From Oerskovia sp042887685 (GTDB taxonomy: Bacteria > Actinomycetota > Actinomycetes > Actinomycetales > Cellulomonadaceae): a stretch of DNA of 64,000 bases. This document shows, piece after piece, positions 1-9,177 of this stretch (position 1 is its first letter; every line of letters begins with the position of its first letter). The stretch spans positions 25,178 through 89,177 of the forward strand of contig NZ_JBHVOS010000020.1 in assembly GCF_042887685.1 (NCBI RefSeq). The letters run 5' to 3'. Both the position numbers and the translations under genes were made by a program. The notes under the pieces were generated by a model, which worked only from the letters and a program-made list of their open reading frames with translations, was not told the DNA's origin and did not search any database.

Positions 1-2
1 TG

Positions 3-572
3 GGCGACATGGCGAAGAAGACCCGCCAGTACATCCGCAAGTCCGAGCGCGAGGACCTCGAGTTCCGCCCCGTGACGACGCGCGGCGAGCTCGCGGCGTG
101 CCTGCGCCTGTACCGCCAGACGGCCGAGCGTGCGGGCTTCGGGCTGCACGAGGACTCGTACTACGAGCGCGTGTTCGACGAGCTGGGCGAGCACTCCCCC
201 GTCTTCGCGGCCTTCGCGCGCTCGTCCGAGGGCGGCCCGCACGACCGGCCGGTCTCGTTCGTGTGGTTCGCGGCCTCGGCGCGGACGTCGTTCGAGCTGT
301 ACGGCGGCATGGACGAGGAGGGGCAGCGACTGCGAGCCAACTACGGCCTCAAGTGGTACGCGATCAACGCGATGCGCGACCGCGGCGTGGTGCGCTACGA
401 CGTCAACGGGTTGCTCAACGACGGGATCTCGACGTTCAAGCGCGGCTTCGCGTCGCACGAGGACGAGCTGGTCGGGAGCATCGACGTGCCGTTCTCGATG
501 TGGTACACCGCGTGGAACAAGGGCTTGCCGACCGCCAAGAAGGTCGTGCGCAAGCTGCGCGGCGGCAGCTGA
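3..572 (+). CDS. FemAB/FemX-type peptidoglycan peptidyltransferase, C-terminal part
   Basis: The reading frame is open to the left edge, so this is the C-terminal half of a longer protein; family members usually have about 350-400 residues and about 190 are visible. The segment RKSEREDL followed by a GNAT-like fold ending in YDVNGLLNDGISTFKRGF is typical of FemABX proteins, which use aminoacyl-tRNA to add residues to the lipid II stem peptide at the cytoplasmic membrane. FKRGF lies in the acceptor/CoA-like pocket of the second GNAT subdomain. The in-frame ATG at 9 is internal, not the start. A long hairpin follows the gene. The substrate amino acid cannot be told from this part. Confidence 0.8.
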   Translation, partial: GDMAKKTRQYIRKSEREDLEFRPVTTRGELAACLRLYRQTAERAGFGLHEDSYYERVFDELGEHSPVFAAFARSSEGGPHDRPVSFVWFAASARTSFELYGGMDEEGQRLRANYGLKWYAINAMRDRGVVRYDVNGLLNDGISTFKRGFASHEDELVGSIDVPFSMWYTAWNKGLPTAKKVVRKLRGGS

Positions 573-650
573 GGACGGCTCCCGGCGCCCGCACGGGCGC
601 TCACACCACGCGAGACTGCGTATCGCTGGGCGCTCACCCAACGACCCTCG

Positions 651-688
651 ACGGACCCGCTCGAACCCCCGTGGTTCCGCGGGTCCGT
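651..688 (+). terminator. Hairpin after the FemAB gene
   Basis: A 10-bp outer stem (651-660 with 679-688) encloses an inner GAACC/GGTTC stem (663-667 with 673-677). It lies 79 nt after the stop codon. There is no U-tract, as for most hairpins in this window, so termination is inferred from position and stem strength. Confidence 0.55.
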
Positions 689-758
689 CCGTCGTTGTCG
701 ATACTCGGTCTCACACTTTCGTGCATTTTCCTGGTACCGCGGGTAGCCTGTACCAACG

Positions 759-776
759 CTGAGCGGTGACGCTCAG
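759..776. promoter_or_regulatory. Inverted repeat in the fadA 5' region
   Basis: CTGAGCG-GTGA-CGCTCAG is a perfect 7-bp inverted repeat 29 bp before the fadA start codon and just downstream of a TAGCCT (744-749) that could be a -10 box. It could be an operator for a fatty-acid regulator or a leader hairpin. The sequence alone does not decide, and no regulator is encoded next to it. Confidence 0.3.
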
Positions 777-805
777 GGACACCGCCGTCCAGATCAGGAG
801 AAGCC

Positions 806-2062
806 ATGACTGTGGCCAGCAAGGGTTCGGGCTCGCGCCGGACCGTCCGCGACGTCGTCTTCGTCGAGGGGGTGCGCACGCCGTTCGGCAAGGCCCGCCC
901 TGACGGCATCTACGCGAGCACCCGTGCCGACGACCTCGCCGTGAAGGCCGTGCGCGAGCTGCTGCGCCGCCGCCCCGAGCTCCCTGCCGAGCGGATCGAC
1001 GAGGTCGCGCTCGCTGCGACGACCCAGACGGGCGACCAGGGCCTGACCCTCGGGCGCAGCGTGGCCGTGCTGGCCGGCCTGCCGAAGTCCGTGCCGGGCT
1101 TCGCGATCGACCGCATGTGCGCGGGCGCCATGACCGCGGTCACCACGACCGCGTCGGCCATCGCGATCGGCGCCCAGGACGTGACGCTCGCGGGCGGACT
1201 CGAGCACATGGGCCACCACCCGATGGGCGAGGGCGCGGACCCCAACCCGCGCTTCGTCGCCGAACGGCTCGTCGACTCGACGGCCCTGGTCATGGGCGCG
1301 ACCGCCGAGAACCTGCACGACCGCTTCCCGCACCTGACCAAGGAGCGCGCGGACGCGTACGGCGTCGCGAGCCAGGCCAAGTACGCCAAGGCCCTCGCCA
1401 ACGGCGACGTGACACCGGACCTCGTACCGGTCGCGCTGCGCGACCCGCAGCAGGGCTGGGGACTGGCCACGGCCGACGAGCTGCCCCGCCCGGGCACGAC
1501 CGTCGAGGACATCGCGAACCTCAAGACGCCCTTCCGTCCCGGCGGCAAGGTCACCGCGGGCAACGCCTCCCCGCTGACCGACGGCGCGGCGGTCTCGCTC
1601 CTCGCGGCGGGCGACGTCGTGGCCGAGCTCGGCCTGCCGGCCCGCATGCGCCTCGTGTCGTTCGCGTACGTGGGCGTCGACCCCGAGGTCATGGGCATCG
1701 GCCCCATCCCCTCGACCGAGAAGGCCCTGGCCCAGGCCGGGCTGAGCATCGAGGACATCGGCCTGTTCGAGATCAACGAGGCCTTCGCGGTGCAGGTCTT
1801 GGCGTTCCTGGACCACTTCGGCATGCCCGACGACGACGCCCGCGTCAACCAGTACGGCGGCGCGATCGCGGTGGGCCACCCCCTCGCGGCGTCGGGCGTG
1901 CGCCTCATGACGCAGCTCGCGCGCCAGTTCGAGCAGCACCCCGAGGTCCGCTACGGCCTGACCACGATGTGCGTGGGCCTGGGCATGGGCGGCACGGTCG
2001 TCTGGGAGAACCCGCACCACGCCGACTACTCCGGCCACACGACGACCGACGGGGAGAACTGA
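806..2062 (+). CDS. fadA: Acetyl-CoA C-acyltransferase (3-ketoacyl-CoA thiolase), beta-oxidation
   Basis: This 418-residue thiolase cleaves 3-ketoacyl-CoA with CoA to acetyl-CoA and a shortened acyl-CoA, the last step of beta-oxidation in the cytoplasm. The N-terminus carries VRTPFGKARPDG. The nucleophilic cysteine is Cys105 in DRMCAGAM, the catalytic histidine lies in GHPLAASG, and the second cysteine in CVGLGMGG near the C-terminus. Length fits degradative thiolases. The ATG has AGGAG six bases upstream. The fadB-type partner starts 4 bp after the stop, so the two form an operon and probably a complex. A short inverted repeat sits in the leader. Confidence 0.93.
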   Translation: MTVASKGSGSRRTVRDVVFVEGVRTPFGKARPDGIYASTRADDLAVKAVRELLRRRPELPAERIDEVALAATTQTGDQGLTLGRSVAVLAGLPKSVPGFAIDRMCAGAMTAVTTTASAIAIGAQDVTLAGGLEHMGHHPMGEGADPNPRFVAERLVDSTALVMGATAENLHDRFPHLTKERADAYGVASQAKYAKALANGDVTPDLVPVALRDPQQGWGLATADELPRPGTTVEDIANLKTPFRPGGKVTAGNASPLTDGAAVSLLAAGDVVAELGLPARMRLVSFAYVGVDPEVMGIGPIPSTEKALAQAGLSIEDIGLFEINEAFAVQVLAFLDHFGMPDDDARVNQYGGAIAVGHPLAASGVRLMTQLARQFEQHPEVRYGLTTMCVGLGMGGTVVWENPHHADYSGHTTTDGEN

Positions 2063-2065
2063 CCC

Positions 2066-4192
2066 ATGAGCACCCAGACCACCACGCCCCGTGCCGAGCG
2101 CGTGACCCACTCCCTCGTCCGTGACGTCGAGCTGCCGGGGGGCGCGGGCACGCTCGCGCTCCTCACGCTCGACAACGGCCTGGACCACACCAAGCCCACG
2201 ACGCTCGGGCCGGGCGGCATCGCCGAGCTCACGGCCGCGCTGACCGCGCTCCAGGCCCGCGCGGCGCGTGGCGAGATCGCGGCCGTCGCCGTCACGGGCA
2301 AGCCGTACTTCCTCGCCGCGGGCGCCGACCTGACGCAGGTCGCGACCGTCCGCACGCGCGACGAGGCCCTCGAGCTGGGCCGGGGCGGCCACGCGGCCTA
2401 CCGCCTGCTCGGCGAGATGGGCGTCCCGACGTTCGCGTACATCAACGGCCTGGCCCTGGGCGGCGGCCTCGAGGTCGCGCTCAACTGCGACTACCGCACG
2501 GTCGCGACCGACGCGCCCGCGCTCGCGCTCCCCGAGGTCGGCCTGGGCCTGGTCCCGGGCTGGGGCGGGGCGTACCTCGTGCCGCGCCTCGTGGGCATCG
2601 AGAAGGCCATGGACGTCATCCTCACGCGCCCGAGCGCCAACAAGCCGTTCAAGGCCAAGGAGGCCTTCGAGATCGGCCTGGCCGACGCGCTGTTCGAGGC
2701 CCCGGACTTCCTCGAGTCCTCGATCCGCTGGACCGCCGACGTCGTGCGCGGCACCACGGTCGTCGAGCGCCGCGAGCTCGACCCGGCACCGGTGTGGGAC
2801 GCGGTCGTCGCCGGTGCGCGCAAGCAGCTCGACGCCGTCGTGCACGGGTCCCGGCCCGCGCCCTACCGGGCTCTGGACCTCCTGGCCGCGGCCCGCACCG
2901 CGACCAAGGACGAGGCCTTCGCGGCCGAGGACGAGGCCCTGGCGGACCTCATCATGTCCGACGAGATGCGTGCGAGCGTCTACGCGTTCCAGCTCGTCTC
3001 GCACGGCAAGCGTCCTGCGGGCGCCCCGGACCCGAAGCTCGCCCGCCCGGTCACCTCGGTCGGGATCGTGGGCGCGGGCCTCATGGCGGCTCAGCTCGCG
3101 CTGCTGTTCGCGCAGCGCCTGGGCGTGCCCGTGACGATGCGCGACCTCGACGCCGAGCGCGTGGAGCACGGGCTCGCCTACGTCCGCACGACGGTCGGCA
3201 AGCTCGTCACGACGGGCCGCATGAGCAAGGACGCGGGCGCCAAGGTGCTGTCCTCGGTCCACGGGACGACGGACATCACCGAGTTCTCGCGCTGCGACTT
3301 CGTGATCGAGGCCGTGACCGAGGTCCTGGGCCTCAAGAAGAAGGTCTTCGCCGAGCTCGAGGGCATCATCGGGCCCGACACGATCCTCGCGACCAACACC
3401 TCGGCGCTGTCCGTGACCGAGATGGCCGCGGACCTCGCGCACCCCGAGCGCGTCGTGGGGCTCCACTTCTTCAACCCCGTCGCGCAGATGCCGCTCGTCG
3501 AGGTCGTCCGGGCCGAGAAGACCTCGGACGAGGCCCTCGCCACGGCGTTCGCGGTCTCCAAGGCGCTGCGCAAGACCGCCGTGGGCGTCGCCGACCGTCC
3601 CGGCTTCGTGGTCAACCGCCTGCTCGTGCTGCTCCTGGGCAAGATCGTGGAGGCCGTCGAGAACGGCACCTCGGTCGAGGTCGCCGACCGTGCGCTGCGC
3701 CCGCTCGGCCTGCCCATGGGACCGTTCGCGCTGTTCGACCTCGTGGGACCCGCCGTGGGCCTGCACGTCCTGACCTCGCTGCGCGAGGACCTGGGCGACC
3801 GCTTCCCGTCCTCCCCCGGGCTCGAGAAGCTCGTGGCCGAGGGCACCAAGGTCGTCCTGCCGGCCCCGGCACGCGGCATCCCTGCGAGCGTCGACCCGGC
3901 GATCCAGGCGTACTTCGGCACGGGTGAGGCCGGCGGTCCGGGCGCGCTCGACGAGGCGGGCGTCCTCGACGCGGTCCTCGTGGCCCTGACGACCGAGATC
4001 GGCCACATGCTCGACGAGGGCGTCGTCCAGGGGCCCGAGCAGATCGACCTGTGCATGATCCTGGGCGCGGGCTGGCCGTTCCACGACGGCGGCATCACGC
4101 CGTACCTGGACCGGACGGGCTACGCGGAGAAGGTCCTGGGCCGCCGCCTCCTGCCCGACGGCGTCGCGAACGTCCCGGCGCAGGTCGCCTGA
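2066..4192 (+). CDS. fadB: Multifunctional enoyl-CoA hydratase / 3-hydroxyacyl-CoA dehydrogenase (beta-oxidation alpha subunit)
   Basis: The protein has 708 residues. The N-terminal crotonase domain (about 1-220) contains the oxyanion-hole segments AAGADL and NGLALGGGLEVALNCDYR. A Rossmann NAD-binding domain starts near residue 333 with VGIVGAGLMA and holds NTSALSVTEMA and GLHFFNPV; C-terminal 3HCDH domains follow. It converts 2-enoyl-CoA to 3-ketoacyl-CoA, feeding the thiolase encoded 4 bp upstream. The ATG has a GGGGAG run about 7 nt upstream, inside the end of fadA, suggesting translational coupling. Length matches FadB/FadJ proteins (about 700-730). Confidence 0.93.
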   Translation: MSTQTTTPRAERVTHSLVRDVELPGGAGTLALLTLDNGLDHTKPTTLGPGGIAELTAALTALQARAARGEIAAVAVTGKPYFLAAGADLTQVATVRTRDEALELGRGGHAAYRLLGEMGVPTFAYINGLALGGGLEVALNCDYRTVATDAPALALPEVGLGLVPGWGGAYLVPRLVGIEKAMDVILTRPSANKPFKAKEAFEIGLADALFEAPDFLESSIRWTADVVRGTTVVERRELDPAPVWDAVVAGARKQLDAVVHGSRPAPYRALDLLAAARTATKDEAFAAEDEALADLIMSDEMRASVYAFQLVSHGKRPAGAPDPKLARPVTSVGIVGAGLMAAQLALLFAQRLGVPVTMRDLDAERVEHGLAYVRTTVGKLVTTGRMSKDAGAKVLSSVHGTTDITEFSRCDFVIEAVTEVLGLKKKVFAELEGIIGPDTILATNTSALSVTEMAADLAHPERVVGLHFFNPVAQMPLVEVVRAEKTSDEALATAFAVSKALRKTAVGVADRPGFVVNRLLVLLLGKIVEAVENGTSVEVADRALRPLGLPMGPFALFDLVGPAVGLHVLTSLREDLGDRFPSSPGLEKLVAEGTKVVLPAPARGIPASVDPAIQAYFGTGEAGGPGALDEAGVLDAVLVALTTEIGHMLDEGVVQGPEQIDLCMILGAGWPFHDGGITPYLDRTGYAEKVLGRRLLPDGVANVPAQVA

Positions 4193-4226
4193 CGCGTCGT
4201 TCACCTCTCGCACCGGACCCGGGGGT

Positions 4227-4256
4227 GGTCGGTCAGCTCCTCGGAGCAGGCCGACC
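4227..4256 (+). terminator. Hairpin after fadB
   Basis: GGTCGG (4227-4232) pairs with CCGACC (4251-4256), and inside it GCTCC pairs with GGAGC around a two-base loop. It is 35 nt past the fadB stop, so it probably ends the fadAB transcript. Confidence 0.5.
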
Positions 4257-4415
4257 GCCCTCGGGTCTCGGCGTCTGACGGACGGGTCGGAAGGGCCGTG
4301 GTGGGCCTCGCCGGTGATAGCGTCGCGGGGCCCCTCGATCCGTGGCACTGCGACCGCCGATCGTCACCGAGAGTCCGTGCTCTCCCCGCCGCCGACCCCC
4401 AGGAGCGCCTGCCCG

Positions 4416-6677
4416 ATGACCGCGCCCGACGCTCCCCGCCCGACGCCCGAGCAGGCACGGGAGGTCGTCGCGCGGGCCGACGAGGTCGCCGCGCTCCTCT
4501 CGGGCCTCGCCGGGGCGCCGGCCCGGTTCCGCGAGCACGTGCGCACCGCGTTCGGGTCGAGCCAGCAGGACAAGGTCCTGGGCGAGCTCTCGGCGATCGG
4601 GGTCGAGCGGCTGCGCGAGGTCAGCGGCGAGCGGCTGCGCGTCGGCCGCCTGGTCGACGGGGGCATCACGACCGTCGGAGCCGTGCTGCGCGCGGGACCC
4701 GCCGGGCTCGAGCGGCTGCCCGGGATCGGGCCACAGACCGCGACGCACTGCCTCGCGGCCGCGGCGCAGATCGCGCAGGCCGTCCAGGAGACCCTGCGGT
4801 TCCGGATCGACGACGCCCCCGGCGACCCGTTCACGACCGGCCTCGTCCAGGCCCTCGCCGGGCTCGACGCCGCGCGCACGGCCGCCACGGTCCACCGGCA
4901 GGTGATCGTCACGTTCCTCGAGGGGCACACCGAGCACCGGGTCGCGGCCCAGGAGGCGACCCGCGCGGTCCGGACCTTCTTCTCGCTGCCAGCGCGACGC
5001 CGTCGGGCAGCGGACGCCGTGCGCGACCTCGCGCGGCTCACCGAGGACGCCGAGCGGTCCGGGGTCGTCGCGGCCGCCAGGCGCGTCGCGGCCCTCGACA
5101 CAGCCCCCGTGGACGCCTTCGAGGCATGGACCGACTTCCGGGCGCGCTCGGCGACGTACTACGCGCTGCTCGACGACGTCGTGGACATCGGGCGGGACCT
5201 CCAGGCGACCGAGGGCCACCTGCCGCCCGAGCTCCTCGCCCGCGTGGACGAGCAGCCGCTCGACCAGTCCCTCCTGACCGCCTCGCTGCGCGGCTACCAG
5301 GTGTTCGGGGCGCGCTACGCCCTCGCGCAGCGGCGCACGATCCTGGGCGACGAGATGGGGCTCGGCAAGACCGTCCAGGCCATCGCCGCGATGGCGCACC
5401 TCGCCGCGGGCGGGGCGACGCACTTCCTCGTGGTGTGCCCCGCGAGCGTCATGACGAGCTGGGTGCGCGAGGTCGCGCGGCACTCGACGCTGCGCTCGCT
5501 CGACGTCCACGGCCCCGAGCGCGCCGAGGAGGCCGCGCAGTGGGCGCGCGAGGGCGGCGTGGCCGTGACGACGTTCGAGCAGGTCGGGCTCCTGCCGCTC
5601 GACCTGCCCACGCCCGCGATGCTCGTGGTCGACGAGGCCCACTACGTCAAGAACCCCGAGGCCAGGAGGTCGCAGGCCGTGGCCGCCTGGGCTGCACGGA
5701 CCGAGCACGTGCTGTTCCTGACCGGCACGGTCATGGAGAACCGCGTCGAGGAGTTCCGACGCCTCGTGGCCTACCTCCAGCCCGACGTCGCCGAGCAGGT
5801 CAGCCCCGCGCACGGAGCCGCGGGCGCCGAGAGGTTCCGGCTCGCCGTGGCCCCCGTGTACCTCCGGCGCAACCAGGAGGACGTGCTCGAGGAGCTGCCC
5901 GAGCTCGTCCAGGTCGAGGAGTGGGAGACGTTCGGTCCCGCCGACGGCGCCGCCTACCGTGCCGCGGTGCGCGAGGGCAGCTTCATGGCCATGCGCCGGG
6001 CTGCGTACGCCGTCGACCACCCTGAGGACTCGGCCAAGGTGCGCCGGCTCGTCGAGCTCGTCGAGGAGGCCACGGGGAACGGCCGCAAGGTCGTCGTGTT
6101 CACGTACTTCCGCGACGTCGTCGACCTCGTGGTGCGCGCGCTGGGCGACCTCGCCGCCGGACCGCTCACGGGCTCGGTGAGCGCCACGAACCGCCAGACG
6201 ATCCTCGACGAGTTCACGGCCTCGCCCGTGCCCCGGGCGCTCGTGAGCCAGATCGAGGTGGGTGGCGTCGGCGTCAACCTCCAGGCCGCATCCGTCGTCA
6301 TCCTGTGCGAGCCGCAGGTCAAGCCCACGACCGAGGCACAGGCCGTCGCACGCGCCCACCGCATGGGCCAGGTCCGCACCGTGCAGGTCCACCGGCTCCT
6401 GGTCGCCGACACGGTCGACGAGCGCATGGTCGAGATCCTCGGCACCAAGGCCCGGCTGTTCGACGCCTACGCGCGGCGCAGCGTCCTGGCCGACGCGCTG
6501 CCCGGCGCGGTCGACGTGTCGGAGGCGCGGCTCGCGCAGACGATCGTCGCGGCCGAGCAGGCGCGCTGGCTGGGTGGGGAGCCGGTCGTGGCGGGCGGGG
6601 CCGGGACGCAGATCGCGGTCGTGCAGGACGCTCCGACCGACGACGAGCCGTGGGGCGCGGAGAGCGCCCTGCCCTAG
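4416..6677 (+). CDS. SNF2-family DEAD/DEAH-box helicase with N-terminal helix-hairpin-helix
   Basis: This 753-residue protein has a helix-hairpin-helix motif (LPGIGPQTA, near residue 101) followed by an SNF2/Rad54-type double RecA motor: Walker A GDEMGLGKT near 311-319, DEAH box VVDEAH near 404, and motif VI AVARAHRMGQ near 642. SNF2 proteins move along double-stranded DNA using ATP to remodel or displace bound proteins; the HhH adds non-specific DNA binding. ATG 4416 was chosen over upstream starts because AGGAG lies 10 nt before it and the ORF upstream is low-complexity. It ends convergently with a 4-bp overlap on the next gene. The biological role is not known. Confidence 0.85.
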   Translation: MTAPDAPRPTPEQAREVVARADEVAALLSGLAGAPARFREHVRTAFGSSQQDKVLGELSAIGVERLREVSGERLRVGRLVDGGITTVGAVLRAGPAGLERLPGIGPQTATHCLAAAAQIAQAVQETLRFRIDDAPGDPFTTGLVQALAGLDAARTAATVHRQVIVTFLEGHTEHRVAAQEATRAVRTFFSLPARRRRAADAVRDLARLTEDAERSGVVAAARRVAALDTAPVDAFEAWTDFRARSATYYALLDDVVDIGRDLQATEGHLPPELLARVDEQPLDQSLLTASLRGYQVFGARYALAQRRTILGDEMGLGKTVQAIAAMAHLAAGGATHFLVVCPASVMTSWVREVARHSTLRSLDVHGPERAEEAAQWAREGGVAVTTFEQVGLLPLDLPTPAMLVVDEAHYVKNPEARRSQAVAAWAARTEHVLFLTGTVMENRVEEFRRLVAYLQPDVAEQVSPAHGAAGAERFRLAVAPVYLRRNQEDVLEELPELVQVEEWETFGPADGAAYRAAVREGSFMAMRRAAYAVDHPEDSAKVRRLVELVEEATGNGRKVVVFTYFRDVVDLVVRALGDLAAGPLTGSVSATNRQTILDEFTASPVPRALVSQIEVGGVGVNLQAASVVILCEPQVKPTTEAQAVARAHRMGQVRTVQVHRLLVADTVDERMVEILGTKARLFDAYARRSVLADALPGAVDVSEARLAQTIVAAEQARWLGGEPVVAGGAGTQIAVVQDAPTDDEPWGAESALP

Positions 6678-7063
6678 GGCGTCCCGCCCACGTCCGGCGA
6701 GGCGGGCTGCGCGGCCGGCGCGAGCGTCGCGGCCAGAACCACCCAGCGTCCGTCCGTCCGCGCCCAGAGGCGGGTGTAGACCAACCGCGCGGACACTGCG
6801 GCGCCGCCCTGGACCGCCTCCACGGCGGCGACCAGCCTGGTCACCCCGCTCACGGCGTCCTCCCGGACGTCGAGCGACTCCTCCTCCAGGCGGGTGATCC
6901 GCAGCGCACCCGAGCGGTGGCTCTCCAGGTCGTCGTCCTTGGAGAACACCGAGCCGTCGGGGCCGACGCCCACGCACCGAGGATGCAGCAGCGCGTCCAG
7001 CGCGTCGACGTCGCCCGCACGCTGGGCGGCCTGGAGCGCGTGCTCAGCAGCGAGAAGGCTCAT
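6674..7063 (-). CDS. NTF2-like (DUF4440/SnoaL) small protein
   Basis: This predicted 129-residue protein has the NTF2-like pattern: an N-terminal helix (AAQRAGDVDALDALLHP), a hinge (VGVGPDGSVFSKDDDLESHRSG), then strands ending in LWARTDGRWVVLAA. Such domains bind small ligands or act as isomerases or immunity proteins; no catalytic residues stand out. ATG 7063 is preferred, but an in-frame GTG at 7093 would add 10 residues. Neither has a strong ribosome binding site. The gene converges on the helicase gene and shares 4 bp with it, with no terminator between them. Confidence 0.65.
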   Translation of the reverse strand: MSLLAAEHALQAAQRAGDVDALDALLHPRCVGVGPDGSVFSKDDDLESHRSGALRITRLEEESLDVREDAVSGVTRLVAAVEAVQGGAAVSARLVYTRLWARTDGRWVVLAATLAPAAQPASPDVGGTP

Positions 7064-7111
7064 CGCCCGAGTGTACGCACCGGGGCGTGCCACGGGGCGG
7101 ACGCTGAGCTC

Positions 7112-7555
7112 TCACCCCGCCACGTCGGCGGTCTTGAGGTCGTCGACGAACGACCGGAACTCGTCCAGCTCGTCGGGGCAGTAGATCTCGATGATGAGCA
7201 GCTGCCCCTGGACCACGCGGCTGTCGGCGATGACCGGCCGGGCGCCCGGGCCCGTCGCCCCGTTCGCGAGCTGAGCGAGCAGCGTCGCCCGGCTGAGCGC
7301 CTCGTTCGGGTGGGCGCACGTCGCGCCGCCGTCGTCGCCGAGGACGCGCACGACCTGGTCCTTGTCGGGAGTGCGCACGCCCGCGTCCTCGAGCGCCGCG
7401 ATGAGCTCGTCCGCCTTCTCCGACGCGCGCGCCGACGCCCTGACGGTCGTGAAGGCGAGGACCGCCCACACGCCCATCGCGACGAGGATCACGCACGCAC
7501 CGACGTAGATCCACCGGCGCTCGTGCCGCGGCTGGCTCTCCTCGGGCGTGCTCAT
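7112..7555 (-). CDS. Small single-span membrane protein coupled to the permease
   Basis: The 147-residue protein has a short charged N-terminus, one transmembrane helix (about 17-37, VGACVILVAMGVWAVLAF) and an extracytoplasmic part containing two cysteines (CAHP and IYCPDELDEF). I do not recognise a family. Its start ATG overlaps the stop of the upstream permease gene by 4 bp (ATGA), so the two are translated together. A role as accessory subunit or stability factor for the permease is inferred from this coupling only. The two cysteines might form a disulfide outside the cell. Confidence 0.7.
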   Translation of the reverse strand: MSTPEESQPRHERRWIYVGACVILVAMGVWAVLAFTTVRASARASEKADELIAALEDAGVRTPDKDQVVRVLGDDGGATCAHPNEALSRATLLAQLANGATGPGARPVIADSRVVQGQLLIIEIYCPDELDEFRSFVDDLKTADVAG

Positions 7556-9024
7556 GAGGCCACCTCCGTCGACTCGGCCTGCTTCCAGGTCGGCTTGCGG
7601 AACCGGTAGAACAGGAACGGCACGAACAGGCCCAGGCCGAGGGCCCCGCCGCCGACGACGAGGAAGTAGACCAGCGGGCTGCCCGACGCGAACTGCGACG
7701 GCGGGATGAACCCGACCAGCAGAGCCGCCAGCGAGGCCGCGAAGCCCACCCCGCACATGCTCACGAGCATCGGGGCCCGGAAGCCGCGCGGGTGGTCGGG
7801 CTGGCGGCGGCGCAGGTTGATCGCGGCCACGAACATCAGCAGGTACATGATCAGGTACACCTGCGTCGTGATGACCGAGAAGATCCAGTAGGCGCTCGAG
7901 ACGTCGGGGATCAGCGCGTACGCGAGACCGATGACCGTCGTCACGATGCCCTGGACGACCAGGATGTTCTGCTGGACACCGTTCTTGTTGAGCCGCTGCA
8001 GGAACGGCGGGAGGTACCCCTCCTGACGGGAGATGAGCAGCAGGCCCTTCGACGGGCCGGCGAGCCAGGTGAGCATGCCACCGAGCGAGGCCGTGACGAG
8101 CATGATCCCCACGATGGGTGTCAGCCACTGCCACCCGAAGTTCGCGAACACCGCGTCGAAGGCCTGCATCACGCCGGCCGTGAGCGAGAGCTCCTCGGCG
8201 GGCACGATCCAGCTGATCGCCAGCGCGGGCAGGATGAAGATCGCCAGCACCATGCCCATCGCGAGGAACATCGACTTCGGGAACTGCTTCCCGGGGTTCT
8301 TCAGCGACGACACGTGGACCGCGTTCATCTCCATCCCGGAGTAGGAGAGGAAGTTGTTGACGATGAGGACGAGGCTCGAGAGCCCGGCCCACGCCGGCAG
8401 CAGGTTGTCAGCCGTCATGGGCGCCGCGGACTCGTTCCCCTGACCGAGGAAGACGACGCCGAGCGTCACGAGGACGACACCGGGGATCAGGGTCCCGATG
8501 ATGAGCCCGCCGCTCGCCAGGCCGGCGACCCCCTTGGTGCCGCGCGAGGAGACCCAGACGCCGGACCAGTAGACGACGATGATCACGGCCGCCGTCCACA
8601 CGCCGCTGCTGGCGAGCGCGGGATTGATGACGTAGGCGAGCGTGCTCGCGACGAACCCGAGCAGGCTCGGGTAGTAGAAGATCGTCATGGCGAACTGGCA
8701 CCACACCGCGAGGAAGCCCATCGGCTTCGAGATGCCCTCGGAGACCCACTTGTAGATGCCGCCGGTCCACCCCGAGGCGAGCTCCGCGGACACCAGCGAG
8801 GTCGGCAGCAGGAAGACGACCGCGGGCAGCAGGTAGAGGAACACGCAGGCCAGGCCGTAGACGGCCATCGTGGGCGCCGCGCGCAGGCTCGCGACCGAGC
8901 TGGTCGTCATCATCGCGAGGGCCACCCAGGAGATCCACTGGGTGTTCGTCGCGCGGGTGCGGGTGGCCGGGACCGCTGCGGCGCCGTCGACGGGAAGGTC
9001 GGCGGGGACGTCCGCGGCGCTCAT
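7552..9024 (-). CDS. APC-superfamily amino-acid permease (glutamate:GABA antiporter-like)
   Basis: This predicted 490-residue protein has about 12 membrane spans. The APC hallmark is in the first span region (ASLRAAPTMAVYGLACVFLY), followed by SAELASGWTGGIYKWVSEGI, which resembles the YjeM/GadC antiporter branch. It would move an amino acid or exchange it for its amine. The ATG at 9024 has no good Shine-Dalgarno of its own; an 11-codon ORF with GGAGG ends on it (see 9021-9056). A one-span membrane protein gene overlaps its stop. The substrate cannot be named from sequence. Confidence is high for the family and low for the substrate. Confidence 0.87.
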   Translation of the reverse strand: MSAADVPADLPVDGAAAVPATRTRATNTQWISWVALAMMTTSSVASLRAAPTMAVYGLACVFLYLLPAVVFLLPTSLVSAELASGWTGGIYKWVSEGISKPMGFLAVWCQFAMTIFYYPSLLGFVASTLAYVINPALASSGVWTAAVIIVVYWSGVWVSSRGTKGVAGLASGGLIIGTLIPGVVLVTLGVVFLGQGNESAAPMTADNLLPAWAGLSSLVLIVNNFLSYSGMEMNAVHVSSLKNPGKQFPKSMFLAMGMVLAIFILPALAISWIVPAEELSLTAGVMQAFDAVFANFGWQWLTPIVGIMLVTASLGGMLTWLAGPSKGLLLISRQEGYLPPFLQRLNKNGVQQNILVVQGIVTTVIGLAYALIPDVSSAYWIFSVITTQVYLIMYLLMFVAAINLRRRQPDHPRGFRAPMLVSMCGVGFAASLAALLVGFIPPSQFASGSPLVYFLVVGGGALGLGLFVPFLFYRFRKPTWKQAESTEVAS

Positions 9025-9056
9025 CGTGCGTCCAGCGAGGGTGCTTGCGTGGTCAT
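9021..9056 (-). CDS. Putative 11-codon leader ORF coupled to the permease start
   Basis: On the minus strand, GGAGG is placed 5 nt before ATG 9056, opening MTTQAPSLDAR and ending in a TGA that overlaps the permease ATG (ATGA at 9024-9021). The permease has no comparable binding site in its own frame. This looks like a leader peptide used for translational coupling. The alternative is a one-base indel that split the true N-terminus of the permease. Confidence 0.4.
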   Translation of the reverse strand: MTTQAPSLDAR

Positions 9057-9177
9057 CACTGCCTCCGTCGACGTCGTCGGTCAGGCCTTGGTTCGAGTGT
9101 GCCGCCCGGGGAACCGGGCGCACGTCATCCAGATCGAGTGAATCGCGTCGCCCGGAGGTCGACCGGAGCGGGAACGC

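Noticed and set aside
794..4348. Very long open frame of over 1100 codons antisense to fadA-fadB
   Set aside because: At this GC content the antisense frame of real genes rarely meets stop codons. The translation is a low-complexity Arg/Gly/Glu/His mix with no family pattern. The same holds for other long antisense frames (for example 9125-13084 and 55300-59058).
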